Assembly (NCBI RefSeq): GCF_042932805.1 | Contig: NZ_CP170633.1 | Span: 3,286,001-3,350,000 of the forward strand | Origin: Ascidiaceihabitans sp029251465 | Lineage (GTDB): Bacteria; Pseudomonadota; Alphaproteobacteria; Rhodobacterales; Rhodobacteraceae | DNA length: 64,000 nucleotides | Direction: 5' to 3' | Shown: positions 37,376-46,193 of the stretch, piece after piece | Layout: every line of letters starts with the position of its first letter | Numbering within the stretch: position 1 is the stretch's first letter | Position numbers and translations under genes: made by a program | Notes under the pieces: generated by a model | What the model saw: the letters and a program-made list of their open reading frames with translations, nothing else | The model's database searches: none | What the model was told of the DNA's origin: nothing

Positions 37376-38917
37376 ATGCTACAGTTTTCTAAATCCACAT
37401 GTTCCGCCATTTTGGCCGCCTCTCTGAGTGCCGCGTTTAGCGCACCTGCCGCGTTCGCAGATGTCACCAATGCAGATGTTTGGGGCAACTGGCGTGGATA
37501 CATGGAAGGGTTGGGCTACACCATTTCCGCATCCGAAAGCGCATCCGGCAATACGCTGACAGTCACCGATATCACGATGACCGTGCCCCCTGCCGACGGT
37601 ATGGACGAAATTTCTGCCAGCATGCCCAGCATGACGATGACCGAACAGGGCGACGGCACAGTGCGCGTCACATTGCCCCCGCTAAGCCAACTGGTGTTCA
37701 ACGTAAACCCCGCCGACAGCGAAGCGGTGCAGTTGAACATCGACTACGTCCAGGACGGTTTCAACATGATCGTTTCGGGCGATACTGCGAAACTGGATTA
37801 CGCCTACTTCGCCAAATCAGTCACCGCAACGCTGACCAATTTGATTGTCGACGGCACCACCCTTGGCAACGACATGGCGCGCGGCAACATTAACGTATCC
37901 GACGTGTCCGGCACCTCGACCATCACGACAAACAATCCGCGCACCGCGCAGCAAAACCTGACGGCCGGTGCCGTGACGTATGCGATGAATTTCAGCGATC
38001 CCGACACCGATGCAGCCGCCAAATTCAACGGTTCCATGCAGAACATGACGACCACCGCGACTTCTGTGATCCCGACCGCTGGCGTCAGCATGCAAGACAT
38101 GAACGCAATGCTTGCCGCTGGCTTTAGCGCCACAGGCACCGTAACCCATCAGGGCGGCAATCTGGACATGTCGTTTAACGGACCAGACGGCGCTGGCACC
38201 GCGCAAACCTCGTCCGGTAGCGGCACAATCGGGTTTTCCATGTCCTCAGACGGGCTAAGCTATGATGTGGGCCAAACCGATCTGTCATTGAACGCGCTGA
38301 TCCCTGATGTGCCTTTGCCCATTGTGATGAACATGGCGCGCTCGAACCTGAATTTCGCAATGCCGATCCAAAAATCCGACGCAGAACAAGACTTTGCCTT
38401 GGGCTTTACCATGGGTGATTTCACCGTGTCCGACATGCTGTGGGGCATGCTTGATCCCGGCGCGCAATTGCCTCGTGATCCGGCCACGCTGGTTCTGGAC
38501 CTGACGGGCAAAGCAAAGGTGCTGTTTGATTTCCTCGACCCCGACCAAGCCGCCGCATTGGCCAGTTCCGGTGCGAACCCGGGCGAGCTGAACGCGCTGA
38601 CGTTGAAAAACCTGATCGTGGACGCCGTAGGTGCGCGGCTGTCAGGCTCGGGTGATTTCACATTCGACAACACCGACACGGCGACCTTTGGCGGCATGCC
38701 ACGGCCAACGGGTGCGGTCGATCTGCAACTGGTCGGCGGCAACGGCCTGATCGACAAACTGGTCGGAATGGGCCTGCTGCCCGAACAACAAGCCATGGGC
38801 GCGCGCATGATGATGGGCCTGTTCGCCGTCCCGGGCGAAGCACCAGACACGCTGAATTCAAAGATCGAATTCAACGACCAAGGCCACATTCTGGCGAACG
38901 GTCAGCGTATTCAGTAG
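37376..38917 (+). CDS. DUF2125 family periplasmic protein
   Basis: The 513-residue protein has a signal peptide (through PAAFADV) and a long, repetitive beta-rich body with many Thr, Ser, Asp and Asn. It matches the pattern of the alphaproteobacterial DUF2125 family: NLIVDGTTLGNDMARGNINVSD, AGVSMQDMNAMLAAGF, and a late FTFDNTDTATFGGMPRPTG. The function is unknown; similarity to lipid-transport-like beta folds is only a guess. AGGA precedes the ATG by about seven bases. It stands alone between the SDR gene and a small MerF-like gene. Confidence 0.82.
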   Translation: MLQFSKSTCSAILAASLSAAFSAPAAFADVTNADVWGNWRGYMEGLGYTISASESASGNTLTVTDITMTVPPADGMDEISASMPSMTMTEQGDGTVRVTLPPLSQLVFNVNPADSEAVQLNIDYVQDGFNMIVSGDTAKLDYAYFAKSVTATLTNLIVDGTTLGNDMARGNINVSDVSGTSTITTNNPRTAQQNLTAGAVTYAMNFSDPDTDAAAKFNGSMQNMTTTATSVIPTAGVSMQDMNAMLAAGFSATGTVTHQGGNLDMSFNGPDGAGTAQTSSGSGTIGFSMSSDGLSYDVGQTDLSLNALIPDVPLPIVMNMARSNLNFAMPIQKSDAEQDFALGFTMGDFTVSDMLWGMLDPGAQLPRDPATLVLDLTGKAKVLFDFLDPDQAAALASSGANPGELNALTLKNLIVDAVGARLSGSGDFTFDNTDTATFGGMPRPTGAVDLQLVGGNGLIDKLVGMGLLPEQQAMGARMMMGLFAVPGEAPDTLNSKIEFNDQGHILANGQRIQ

Positions 38918-38986
38918 CGCTGCGTTTGAAGTGATCCGTAGATTGCGTTCCCGCGTGGCTGCACCTGAAAAAAGGAACCCGGTTCC

Positions 38987-39196
38987 ATGAAACACAAACT
39001 TGTTAAGTTTGGAATCGGTGGCACGCTGTTGGCGATCCTCTGTTGCTTCACCCCTCTCCTGCCTTTTGTTTTGACGGCCTTAGGGCTCGGCGGGTTGATC
39101 GGTGCGCTCTATAACGACGCGGTCTTGCTGCCCGTTTTAGCCGGATTTTTGATCCTGACGGGATACGCAATTTGGCGGGCAAGGGGCCAAAAGTAA
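38987..39196 (+). CDS. MerF-like small membrane protein
   Basis: The 69-residue protein has two transmembrane helices and the motif AILCCFTPLLPFVL, with a vicinal cysteine pair C19-C20, that characterises the MerF mercury-ion transporter. MerF carries a second cysteine pair near its C terminus; this protein ends WRARGQK without one. No merR, merA or merP lies nearby. AAAAAAGGAACCC precedes the ATG. It may be a related small metal or thiol transporter rather than part of mercury resistance. Confidence 0.7.
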   Translation: MKHKLVKFGIGGTLLAILCCFTPLLPFVLTALGLGGLIGALYNDAVLLPVLAGFLILTGYAIWRARGQK

Positions 39197-39362
39197 CGCA
39201 GCACGGATCCAAGGCAGTCAATCCACGGCGTAAACCGAACCGCACAATGCACCCAAAGAACGGGCTGCGCCTGCGTTTGCTAACTCTCCATTTCCCCGCT
39301 CCCCTTGCGTGGCCTCAGCTGCCACGTTACCTCATGCCCAAACCCAACTTTGCGAGGCCTCC

Positions 39363-40709
39363 ATGACGCAGTCCCTTGATGCGCTGACAGACGCGCTACT
39401 GAATGCCGCCAAACGGGCCGGTGCAGACAGCGCTGACGCCATGGCCGTCCAAGGCACCTCGGTGTCGATTGACGTGCGCAGCGGTGGGCTGGAACATGCG
39501 GAACGATCCGAAGGGATCGACGTGGGCCTGCGCGTATTTGTCGGCCAGCGGGTCGCGAATGTGTCGTCGTCCGACACTTCCAAACGCACGATCGAGGAAA
39601 TGGCCCAACGCGCCATCGCCATGGCAAAAGAGGCCCCCGAAGACCCCTACGCCGGCCTTGCTGATCCGTCACAATTGATAACCGATTGGGACATCGACGC
39701 ACTAGAACTGCACGACGCAACACCAGAACCCAGCCCCCAGGATTTGCAACGTGACGCCGCCGAGGCCGAAGCCGCAGCGATGGACGTGGCTGGCATCACC
39801 CAAGTGCAATCGTCGACCGGTGCCTACGGCGCACGGCAGGTCCACATTGCCGCCTCCAACGGATTTTCTGGCGGATACGCCCGCACCGACCGCGCGCTTA
39901 GCTGCGTGGCAATCGCTGGCACAGGGTCGGGGATGGAGCGGGATTATTCAGGCGACAGTCGCATTTTCCAGTCCGATTTGCGCGGCGCCGCCGAGATCGG
40001 AACAGAGGCCGCGACCCGTACGCTGGCCCGCATGGACGCGCGCAAACCGCCTACCGGCAGCTACCCTGTGTTGTTCGACGAACGCGTGTCTTCGACCCTG
40101 ATCGGCCACCTATTGGCGGCGATCAGCGGTGCGGCCGTGGCGCGCGGGGCCTCGTGGTTGCGCGATGCGATGGGCGAACAAATCTTGCCAGACCACTTGT
40201 CCTTGATCGAAGACCCGCACCGCCCGCGCACTGGTGCCTCGCGCCCCTTTGACGCCGAAGGATTGCCAACGGCCAAACGCACCGTGATCGACAACGGCAC
40301 GCTGACAGGTTGGACGCTGGATCTGGCGAACGCGCGTAAATTGGGCATGCAATCCACCGGCAATGCCGCGCGCGGCACGTCGTCTGGCCCCATGCCCAGC
40401 GTTTGGAATATCGGCCTGACCAGCGGCACCGCCAGCCACGCCGATCTGGTCCGCGACATGGGCACGGGCCTGTTGGTGACCTCGATGATCGGGTCGACGA
40501 TCAACCCGAACACTGGCGATTATTCACGTGGGGCCGCGGGCCTTTGGGTCGAAAACGGCGAAATCACCCATGCGGTGAACGAATGCACAATCGCCGGAAA
40601 CTTGCGCGACATGCTGCGCGAAATCGTACCTGCCAACGACGCGCGCGCGCATCTTAGCCGCGTGGTTCCGTCACTGCTTGTTCCGGGAATGACCCTTGCC
40701 GGCGCATGA
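39363..40709 (+). CDS. pmbA: TldD/PmbA family protein (TldE/PmbA)
   Basis: The 448-residue protein fits the PmbA/TldE subunit: SGGLEHAERSEGIDVGLRVFVG, GGYARTDRALSCVAIA, LFDERVSSTLIGHLL, and a C-terminal STINPNTGDYSRGAAGLWVENGE. It lacks the HExxxH zinc motif, as expected since only TldD carries it. The TldD-TldE complex degrades unfolded peptides and matures some modified peptides; a tldD gene is not in the window. The ATG at 39363 has GCGAGG upstream. Its 3' end overlaps the next gene by 14 nt. Confidence 0.87.
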   Translation: MTQSLDALTDALLNAAKRAGADSADAMAVQGTSVSIDVRSGGLEHAERSEGIDVGLRVFVGQRVANVSSSDTSKRTIEEMAQRAIAMAKEAPEDPYAGLADPSQLITDWDIDALELHDATPEPSPQDLQRDAAEAEAAAMDVAGITQVQSSTGAYGARQVHIAASNGFSGGYARTDRALSCVAIAGTGSGMERDYSGDSRIFQSDLRGAAEIGTEAATRTLARMDARKPPTGSYPVLFDERVSSTLIGHLLAAISGAAVARGASWLRDAMGEQILPDHLSLIEDPHRPRTGASRPFDAEGLPTAKRTVIDNGTLTGWTLDLANARKLGMQSTGNAARGTSSGPMPSVWNIGLTSGTASHADLVRDMGTGLLVTSMIGSTINPNTGDYSRGAAGLWVENGEITHAVNECTIAGNLRDMLREIVPANDARAHLSRVVPSLLVPGMTLAGA

Positions 40710-41481
40710 TCTTGCCCTTCTGATTGACGCCGCCCGCATGGCCGGTCGTGTCGCCACCAGCTTTGCCGGCGACACCGCGCAACGCTGGGATAAGGCCGAC
40801 AATGCGGGCCCCGTGACTGCCGCCGATTTGGCCGTGAACGACATGCTGTCCGCGACCTTGCGCCTTGCCCGTCCTGATTACGGCTGGCTGTCCGAGGAAA
40901 CCGAAGACAGCGCGGCACGCCTGTCGTCTGACGCCGTTTTCATCCTTGATCCAATTGATGGCACCCGCAGTTTTATCGAAGGCTCGCGCACGTGGGCGCA
41001 TTCGCTGGCCATCGCGCATCACGGTAAGATCACCGCCGCTGTGGTCTATCTGCCGTTGCGCGACATGCTGTACACGGCCGCCGTTGGGCGTGGTGCGCAT
41101 CTGAATGGGCAACCGCTTGAGATCAAGAACGACATCCCGTTGATTGGTGCGCAGATCTTGTCGACCAAGGCCAATATGGCCGATAGTCTTTGGCCGAATG
41201 GCGTGCCCGAGTTTGAACGTCATCACCGCCCGTCACTGGCCTATCGCCTTGGGCTGGTAGGAGAAGCAAAATTCGACGGCATGTTGACCCTGCGCCCCAG
41301 CTGGGAATGGGACATTGCCGCAGGTGCGTTGATCGTGACCGAAGCAGGCGGTACGATCAGTGACAAAACCGGCGCGCCCTTGCGCTTTAACAACCCCGAA
41401 CCATTGCTGAATGGCATTGTTGCGGGGGGCACGCAAATGCATGCGGACACAATCGCCGCCCTGAACCATAGCGCAAACTGA
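40696..41481 (+). CDS. Inositol monophosphatase / CysQ-like phosphatase
   Basis: The 261-residue protein has the metal-dependent phosphatase motifs: GPVTAADLAVND, WLSEETEDS, DPIDGTRSFIEG, and WEWDIAAGALIVTEAGG. The set is closest to the CysQ branch that removes phosphate from 3'-phosphoadenosine 5'-phosphate, though other phosphate esters are possible. The likely start is TTG at 40696 because conserved sequence (DLALLIDAARMAGRVA) begins just after it. It overlaps pmbA and leads into the waaA-lpxK pair. Confidence 0.85.
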   Translation: MPAHDLALLIDAARMAGRVATSFAGDTAQRWDKADNAGPVTAADLAVNDMLSATLRLARPDYGWLSEETEDSAARLSSDAVFILDPIDGTRSFIEGSRTWAHSLAIAHHGKITAAVVYLPLRDMLYTAAVGRGAHLNGQPLEIKNDIPLIGAQILSTKANMADSLWPNGVPEFERHHRPSLAYRLGLVGEAKFDGMLTLRPSWEWDIAAGALIVTEAGGTISDKTGAPLRFNNPEPLLNGIVAGGTQMHADTIAALNHSAN

Positions 41482-41503
41482 CGCCAACCAAAGGACCACG
41501 ATC

Positions 41504-41590
41504 ATGACCCAGCGCCTGCACCTCGTCCTTGGCGGCGACTTTATTGCACCCACCAGATGCGTGCCCTGCGCGATCAAAGAATTGGGCTGA
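41504..41590 (+). pseudogene. Truncated DUF4170-like gene remnant
   Basis: This 28-codon frame starts with a good Shine-Dalgarno (AAAGGA) and MTQRLHLVLGGDFIAPT, which matches the start of the small DUF4170 protein that I recall between the phosphatase and waaA in Rhodobacteraceae. After that the sequence departs from the family and stops. Another frame just downstream gives MRALRDQRIGL, reminiscent of the family's MRY...LHRLRD end. An internal deletion with frame loss is the simplest reading. A short real peptide is the alternative. Confidence 0.5.
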
Positions 41591-41596
41591 ATTGCA

Positions 41597-42811
41597 ATGG
41601 GGCAGTCGCTTGGTCTCGCGGCCTACCGCGCTTACGTGCGCCGCTCTCAGCCAGAGCCGTATGTGGCCACGACCCAGCGCCCCAAAGGCGAACTGTTGTG
41701 GATTCATGCAGCCGAGCAAGGCAGCCTGCCAACCGTTCTAGACTTTGCACGGCGCCTGATCGCACATCGCTACGGCTTGCATGTTTTGATCACCTGCGCC
41801 GCCAAAACCGACATGACCTGCAACGGCATCACCGTGTCCGCCCCGCCGGGCGAGCACCCCAGCGATGTCGATGCGTTCCTTAATCATTGGGCCCCCGATG
41901 CCGGCCTTTGGCTGTGGGGCGATCTGCAACCGAACCTAATCCTCAAAACCGCTGAAAAACGCATCCCGCTGTATCTGGCCAACGCCGGCCAAGAGGGGTT
42001 CGACAACCGCCGTGAACGCTGGTTGCCAGAGGTGGCGCGCGATGTGTTGACCCATTTTGAACGCATCCTTGTACGCTCTGATGCGGCCATGGCGCGGCTG
42101 TCGAAACTGGGGCGCAATCTGGATACGCTTGAACAAACCGCGCCGCTGATGCCCGGCGGTCAGGCCCTGCCTTACGTGCACAGCGATTTTGTCGATCTAG
42201 GTCAGGTTTTGGCCGGACGACCGCTGTGGTTTGCCGCCTCTGTTCAGCCAACCGAAGTGTCCGTGGTTTTGGCCGCCCACCGCCGCGCGCTGCGCCTGTC
42301 ACACCGGTTGCTGCTGGTTTTGAACCCCGGCTCCGAGGCGCAAACCGAAGAGTGCCTACGCCAATTGTCCGCCAAAGGATTGCGCACCGCACGCTGGGAA
42401 GACGGCGATATGCCCGACGACAATTGCCAAGTGCTCTTAGCCAGCGCGCAGGATGAACTGGGCCTGTGGTACCGGATTGCACCGCTGTCATTTCTGGGCA
42501 GTTCGCTTAGCTCCGGCCATGGCGGACTGGACCCGTACGAAGCCGCAGCCCTGGGCTCGGCCATTCTGTATGGCCCGAATGTGGGGCGGCATTTAGCAAG
42601 TTATTCACGATTGGCCGCCGCCGGGGCCGGACGGATTGTGAATGACGCAAACGCGCTAGGGGCCGCCGTGTCGCAGTTGATTTCACCCGATCACGCCGCC
42701 AGCATGGCCATGGCCGGATGGGACGTAATTTCGCAAGGGGCCGCCGTCAGCGACCGCGTCATGGAATTGATCCAGGCTGCACTGGACGCCCGACAAGAAG
42801 GGACGGCCTGA
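41597..42811 (+). CDS. waaA: 3-deoxy-D-manno-octulosonic acid (Kdo) transferase
   Basis: The 404-residue protein follows the WaaA/KdtA layout: an N-terminal glycosyltransferase domain starting GQSLGLAAYRAYVRRS, a mid-protein switch, and a C-terminal domain with PLSFLGSSLSSGHGGLDPYEAAALGSAILYGPNVG. It adds Kdo to lipid A precursor at the inner membrane. The usual SVGE segment with the catalytic glutamate reads HAAEQGS here. The call is supported by the neighbours, since lpxK follows with a TGATG overlap. The start is ATG 41597 with a weak ribosome binding site. Confidence 0.87.
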   Translation: MGQSLGLAAYRAYVRRSQPEPYVATTQRPKGELLWIHAAEQGSLPTVLDFARRLIAHRYGLHVLITCAAKTDMTCNGITVSAPPGEHPSDVDAFLNHWAPDAGLWLWGDLQPNLILKTAEKRIPLYLANAGQEGFDNRRERWLPEVARDVLTHFERILVRSDAAMARLSKLGRNLDTLEQTAPLMPGGQALPYVHSDFVDLGQVLAGRPLWFAASVQPTEVSVVLAAHRRALRLSHRLLLVLNPGSEAQTEECLRQLSAKGLRTARWEDGDMPDDNCQVLLASAQDELGLWYRIAPLSFLGSSLSSGHGGLDPYEAAALGSAILYGPNVGRHLASYSRLAAAGAGRIVNDANALGAAVSQLISPDHAASMAMAGWDVISQGAAVSDRVMELIQAALDARQEGTA

Positions 42812-43797
42812 TGCGCGCACCAAAATTTTGGGATCACAAACCCGGTTGGCAATCCGCACTGCTTGCCCCGCTGGGTGCGCTATACGGTGCCGCAACGGCG
42901 CGGCGTTTGGCCAAGGGCGACCCCCTTCCGCTAGATATCCCCGTGATCTGCGTCGGCAATCTGAACGCAGGCGGCACAGGCAAAACGCCCACCGTCATCG
43001 CCGTCGTCGAACGGTTGCGCGACATCTACCACACACCGCACGTGGTCAGCCGCGGCTATGGCGGATCGCTGATGGGCCCCGTTCTGGTCGACCCTGCAAA
43101 ACACACCGCCGCCCAAGTCGGGGATGAGCCGCTGCTGCTCGCCGCCTTTGCCGACGTCTGGGTCGCCCGCGATCGCGCCGCAGGGGGCAAAGCCGCCCAA
43201 GCCGCCGGGGCCAGCGTAGTCGTGCTGGACGACGGCCACCAAAACCCCGGCCTGCAAAAAGACCTGTCGATCATCGTCGTCGACGCCGCCAAAGGTTTTG
43301 GCAACGGTCGCTGCCTGCCCGCTGGCCCCTTGCGGGAACCGGTTAAGGTCGGTTTGAAACGCGCCGATCTGCTGTTGTCTATCGGCGACGCTGCAGCGCA
43401 AACCCAGTTCAGCGAAACGCTTTCTGCCCCAACACCACCGCATGTCAAAGCCGCGCTTGAACCCCTACAAACCGGTATGGAGTGGACAGACACGCCCGTT
43501 TTTGCCTTTGCCGGCATCGGTCACCCCGAGAAATTCTTTGCCACCCTGCGCAGTCTTGGCGCGCGCGTCGTCCACGCCGAACCGCTGGACGATCACCAAA
43601 AACTATCGTCAAGTTTGCTCGCACGACTAGAAGCCGACGCCCGCGCAAAAGGCGCGCAACTAGTGACGACAGAGAAGGATGCCGTTCGGTTGCCGATAGC
43701 CTACCGGACCAAAGTGATCACGCTGCCCGTACGGTTGAAGTTTGAGGACGACGGGGCGTTGGACAACGCGCTAAGGGCATTGCCGAATTCAGGGTAA
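42811..43797 (+). CDS. lpxK: Tetraacyldisaccharide 4'-kinase
   Basis: The 328-residue protein has the LpxK P-loop NAGGTGKTPT (about residues 52-61), VSRGYGGSL, DDGHQNPGL with the catalytic aspartate, and late DHQKLS and LVTTEKDAVRL motifs. It phosphorylates the 4' position of the lipid A disaccharide at the inner membrane. The ATG overlaps the waaA stop (TGATG), and an upstream extension only shadows waaA. It is the last gene of the pmbA-phosphatase-waaA-lpxK group. Confidence 0.93.
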   Translation: MRAPKFWDHKPGWQSALLAPLGALYGAATARRLAKGDPLPLDIPVICVGNLNAGGTGKTPTVIAVVERLRDIYHTPHVVSRGYGGSLMGPVLVDPAKHTAAQVGDEPLLLAAFADVWVARDRAAGGKAAQAAGASVVVLDDGHQNPGLQKDLSIIVVDAAKGFGNGRCLPAGPLREPVKVGLKRADLLLSIGDAAAQTQFSETLSAPTPPHVKAALEPLQTGMEWTDTPVFAFAGIGHPEKFFATLRSLGARVVHAEPLDDHQKLSSSLLARLEADARAKGAQLVTTEKDAVRLPIAYRTKVITLPVRLKFEDDGALDNALRALPNSG

Positions 43798-43902
43798 ACG
43801 GCGTTGAGGCAAAGTCGAAAATGACTGACCGCAATGCGGACTTTGCTGCCCTTCTGGGACCATGCTATTGAAGAGCAAGTTTTTCTAAAAGTAGGAACTT
43901 CA

Positions 43903-44318
43903 ATGGAATTTAGTAGTAGATGGCGGCGAAGTTTCTTGTTCATTGGAGCAATGTTGGCGGCATCTCTACAGGGCAACGCTGCGTTTGCAGGATGTATGGA
44001 TGGCGATTACATCAAGAAAGCCTTCGCTGCTCAAAAAACGGTAAAATTTGCAGATTAGGGCGTTGTAGGACGGCCAAATTGTCTAGGCTGTGCAGCAACA
44101 TAGATTACTCTTCATCGGACTATGAAACAAATACAGAGCAATGGCTGTTTCGTATCAGGTTTCATGGAGATGGTGTTGAAGACGATGAGTTTAGTATGCT
44201 TCTTAATGGACAAAAAATAACAGCAATTGCGGCCAAAGAGCTAACATGCAAACCAAAGCGCGGGAGCGAAGGCTGTGAAATTATCAATGGCGTGCTTAAC
44301 AACATGCTCACAGAGTAG
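43903..44318 (+). pseudogene. Frameshifted gene for a small exported protein in an AT-rich island
   Basis: A frame from ATG 43903 (AGGA upstream) encodes a signal peptide ending AAFA, then GCMDGDYIKKAFAAQK, and stops at TAG 44058. The -1 frame continues openly to 44318, through IDYSSSDYETNTEQWLFRIRF and ending INGVLNNMLTE. Adding one A to the A6 run at 44033-44038 would join them into one protein of about 138 residues. Two sampled 60-base lines (44101-44220) contain only about 36% GC, far below the flanks. I do not recognise the family. A sequencing error is the main alternative to a real frameshift. Confidence 0.6.
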
Positions 44319-44358
44319 GTTTGGGCTCAAAGTCGCGATTGGCCGTCTCAGAAATCCA

Positions 44359-45474
44359 CTACCCGTCATCCTCGCCCAGCTTTGGCGCGGGACGATGTAG
44401 CGCCAATTCAGCGTCTGAAAACAGCATTGGTGCGCGGACACCCGGCACGCCGTCCAGTTCGATTTGCATGCCGCGCGCGACCACTTGTGGGTCGACCATC
44501 ACGTCGGCCATGTCGTTGATCGGGCCTGCGGGCACGTTGGATGCTTCGCAGGCGGCCAGCAGATCTGCGCGGTCGCGTTTGGACGTCGCGCCCGTCAGCA
44601 AAGCGGTCATTTCATCGCGATTGGCGATGCGGTCGGAATTGCGCAAGAATTTCGGATCAGACGTCATCCAATCCAGCCCCAGCATCGCGCAAAGCCGCTG
44701 GTATTGCCCGTCGTTGCCCGTCGCGATGATGATGTACCCGTCGGCGCAATCAAACACTTGATAAGGCGTCAAATTCACATGCGCGTTGCCCATCCGTGCA
44801 GGGGCCTTGCCGGTGCTCAGATAGTTCATCGCCTGATTGCCTGTGACGGCCACCGCCACGTCCAGCAGCGCCATGTCGATGTGCTGCCCACGTCCTGTTG
44901 TGTGCCGTTGGTGCACCGCCGCCATGATCGCGGTCGTCGCGTAGACGCCGGTAAAGATGTCGGTAATCGCCACGCCGGATTTCTGCGGCTGACCGTCGGG
45001 TTCGCCAGTGATCGACATCAAGCCCGACATGCCTTGGATGATGAAATCGTAACCGGGCCGGTGCGCGTAGGGCCCTGTCTGCCCGAACCCCGTGATCGAG
45101 CAGTAGATCAGCGACGGAAACGCATCCTTGAGGCTGTCATAATCCAGCCCGTATTTGGCAAGACCACCAACCTTGAAATTCTCGATCAGGATGTCGGCGT
45201 CGGCCAACAATTCCTTAAGATGCGCCTGCCCCTCAGCTGTTTTGAAATCCACCACGACCGAGGCTTTGCCTCGATTGGTCGAATGGAAATACGCGGCGGA
45301 AACATCGTCGTCCCGCGTGATAAAAGGAGGGCCCCACTGGCGCGTATCATCGCCTGCGGGGCTTTCGACTTTGATGACCTCGGCCCCCAGATCAGACAGC
45401 GTTTGGCCAGCCCAAGGGCCAGCCAGAACACGGGCCAACTCAATGACCTTTAGACCTGCAAGCGGTCCCGCCAT
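44359..45474 (-). CDS. CaiB/BaiF family (class III) CoA-transferase
   Basis: The 371-residue protein has the class III CoA-transferase pattern: PLAGLKVIELARVLAGPWAGQ, ADILIENFKVGGL, YDFIIQGMSGLMSITGEPDG, and D172 in GVAITDIFTG at the position of the catalytic aspartate (D169 in formyl-CoA transferase). It moves CoA between carboxylic acids via enzyme-bound anhydride intermediates. The substrate is unknown; succinyl- or glutaryl-type transfer is typical for this length. Its ATG overlaps the stop of the upstream dsbA-like gene (TAATG), so the pair is cotranscribed although the functions look unrelated. Confidence 0.88.
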   Translation of the reverse strand: MAGPLAGLKVIELARVLAGPWAGQTLSDLGAEVIKVESPAGDDTRQWGPPFITRDDDVSAAYFHSTNRGKASVVVDFKTAEGQAHLKELLADADILIENFKVGGLAKYGLDYDSLKDAFPSLIYCSITGFGQTGPYAHRPGYDFIIQGMSGLMSITGEPDGQPQKSGVAITDIFTGVYATTAIMAAVHQRHTTGRGQHIDMALLDVAVAVTGNQAMNYLSTGKAPARMGNAHVNLTPYQVFDCADGYIIIATGNDGQYQRLCAMLGLDWMTSDPKFLRNSDRIANRDEMTALLTGATSKRDRADLLAACEASNVPAGPINDMADVMVDPQVVARGMQIELDGVPGVRAPMLFSDAELALHRPAPKLGEDDG

Positions 45475-46160
45475 TAGTTCGCTGCTTCGTCCAGAATGAC
45501 GGACATGTCAGCGTAGCTCATGTTGGAATATTTGGTGCCGTTGATCACAAAGCTCGGGGTGCTTTCAATCTCGTCTGCGCCCGCGCTCGCTTGGTACCAT
45601 TCAACCAAAGTTTTCGCCTTGGTTTCATCGTTCAAGCAGCTGTCGAGCAGTTCGTCATTCATGCCTGCCAAACGGCCAACTTTGCGCAATTCGCCGATGA
45701 TTGCCGCAGGTTCGCCCGCGCGCGCCCAGGTGCTTTGACCAGCAAACAACAAGTCTGTCACGCCAAAGAATTTCTCTGGACCAGCGCAGCGCGCGATCAT
45801 CGAGGCCCACAGGCCGTAGCGGTCAAAATACACTTCGCGGAAGATGAAATTGATCTTGCCCGTGTCGATGTAATCCGTTTTCAGCGACTTGTAGGTGCCA
45901 GAGTGGAACGACGCGCAGTGCGGGCAGGTGTAGGACGCGTATTCGATCACAGTCACCGGCGCATCAGGGTTGCCGATCATCATGTCCGGAATGGTAGAAA
46001 TATCGATTTCGCCGTCTGCGTTTGCTGCAGGTTCACCGGCAGGGGTTTCCAGCGTCGCCGCCGCGATTTGTGGGGCTGGCGTGCTTGGCTCGTGCACAAA
46101 GGCAAAATAGCCGCCAACGCCGACCAATGCGGCCACTACCATAGGGATGATTTGTTTCAT
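45474..46160 (-). CDS. DsbA family thiol-disulfide oxidoreductase
   Basis: The 228-residue protein has an N-terminal signal or anchor helix (MKQIIPMVVAALVGVGGYFAF), a Pro/Ala-rich linker and a thioredoxin-like DsbA domain. The active site is YTCPHCASFH (C79, C82), and STPSF carries the cis-proline. It should oxidise or isomerise disulfides in exported proteins in the periplasm. It is 33 bp downstream of the DUF721 gene and overlaps the CoA-transferase gene. Confidence 0.88.
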   Translation of the reverse strand: MKQIIPMVVAALVGVGGYFAFVHEPSTPAPQIAAATLETPAGEPAANADGEIDISTIPDMMIGNPDAPVTVIEYASYTCPHCASFHSGTYKSLKTDYIDTGKINFIFREVYFDRYGLWASMIARCAGPEKFFGVTDLLFAGQSTWARAGEPAAIIGELRKVGRLAGMNDELLDSCLNDETKAKTLVEWYQASAGADEIESTPSFVINGTKYSNMSYADMSVILDEAAN

Positions 46161-46193
46161 TTCGTTTTCCTCAATGCGCGCGCCTGTTTGGGG

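Noticed and set aside
39308..39326. CGTGGC-N7-GCCACG hairpin upstream of pmbA as a terminator
   Set aside because: The stem is only 6 bp and no T run follows on either strand.
44033..44049. Programmed -1 frameshift at the A-rich stretch of the split gene
   Set aside because: The bases do not fit a standard slippery heptamer in the zero frame, so a simple indel is more likely.
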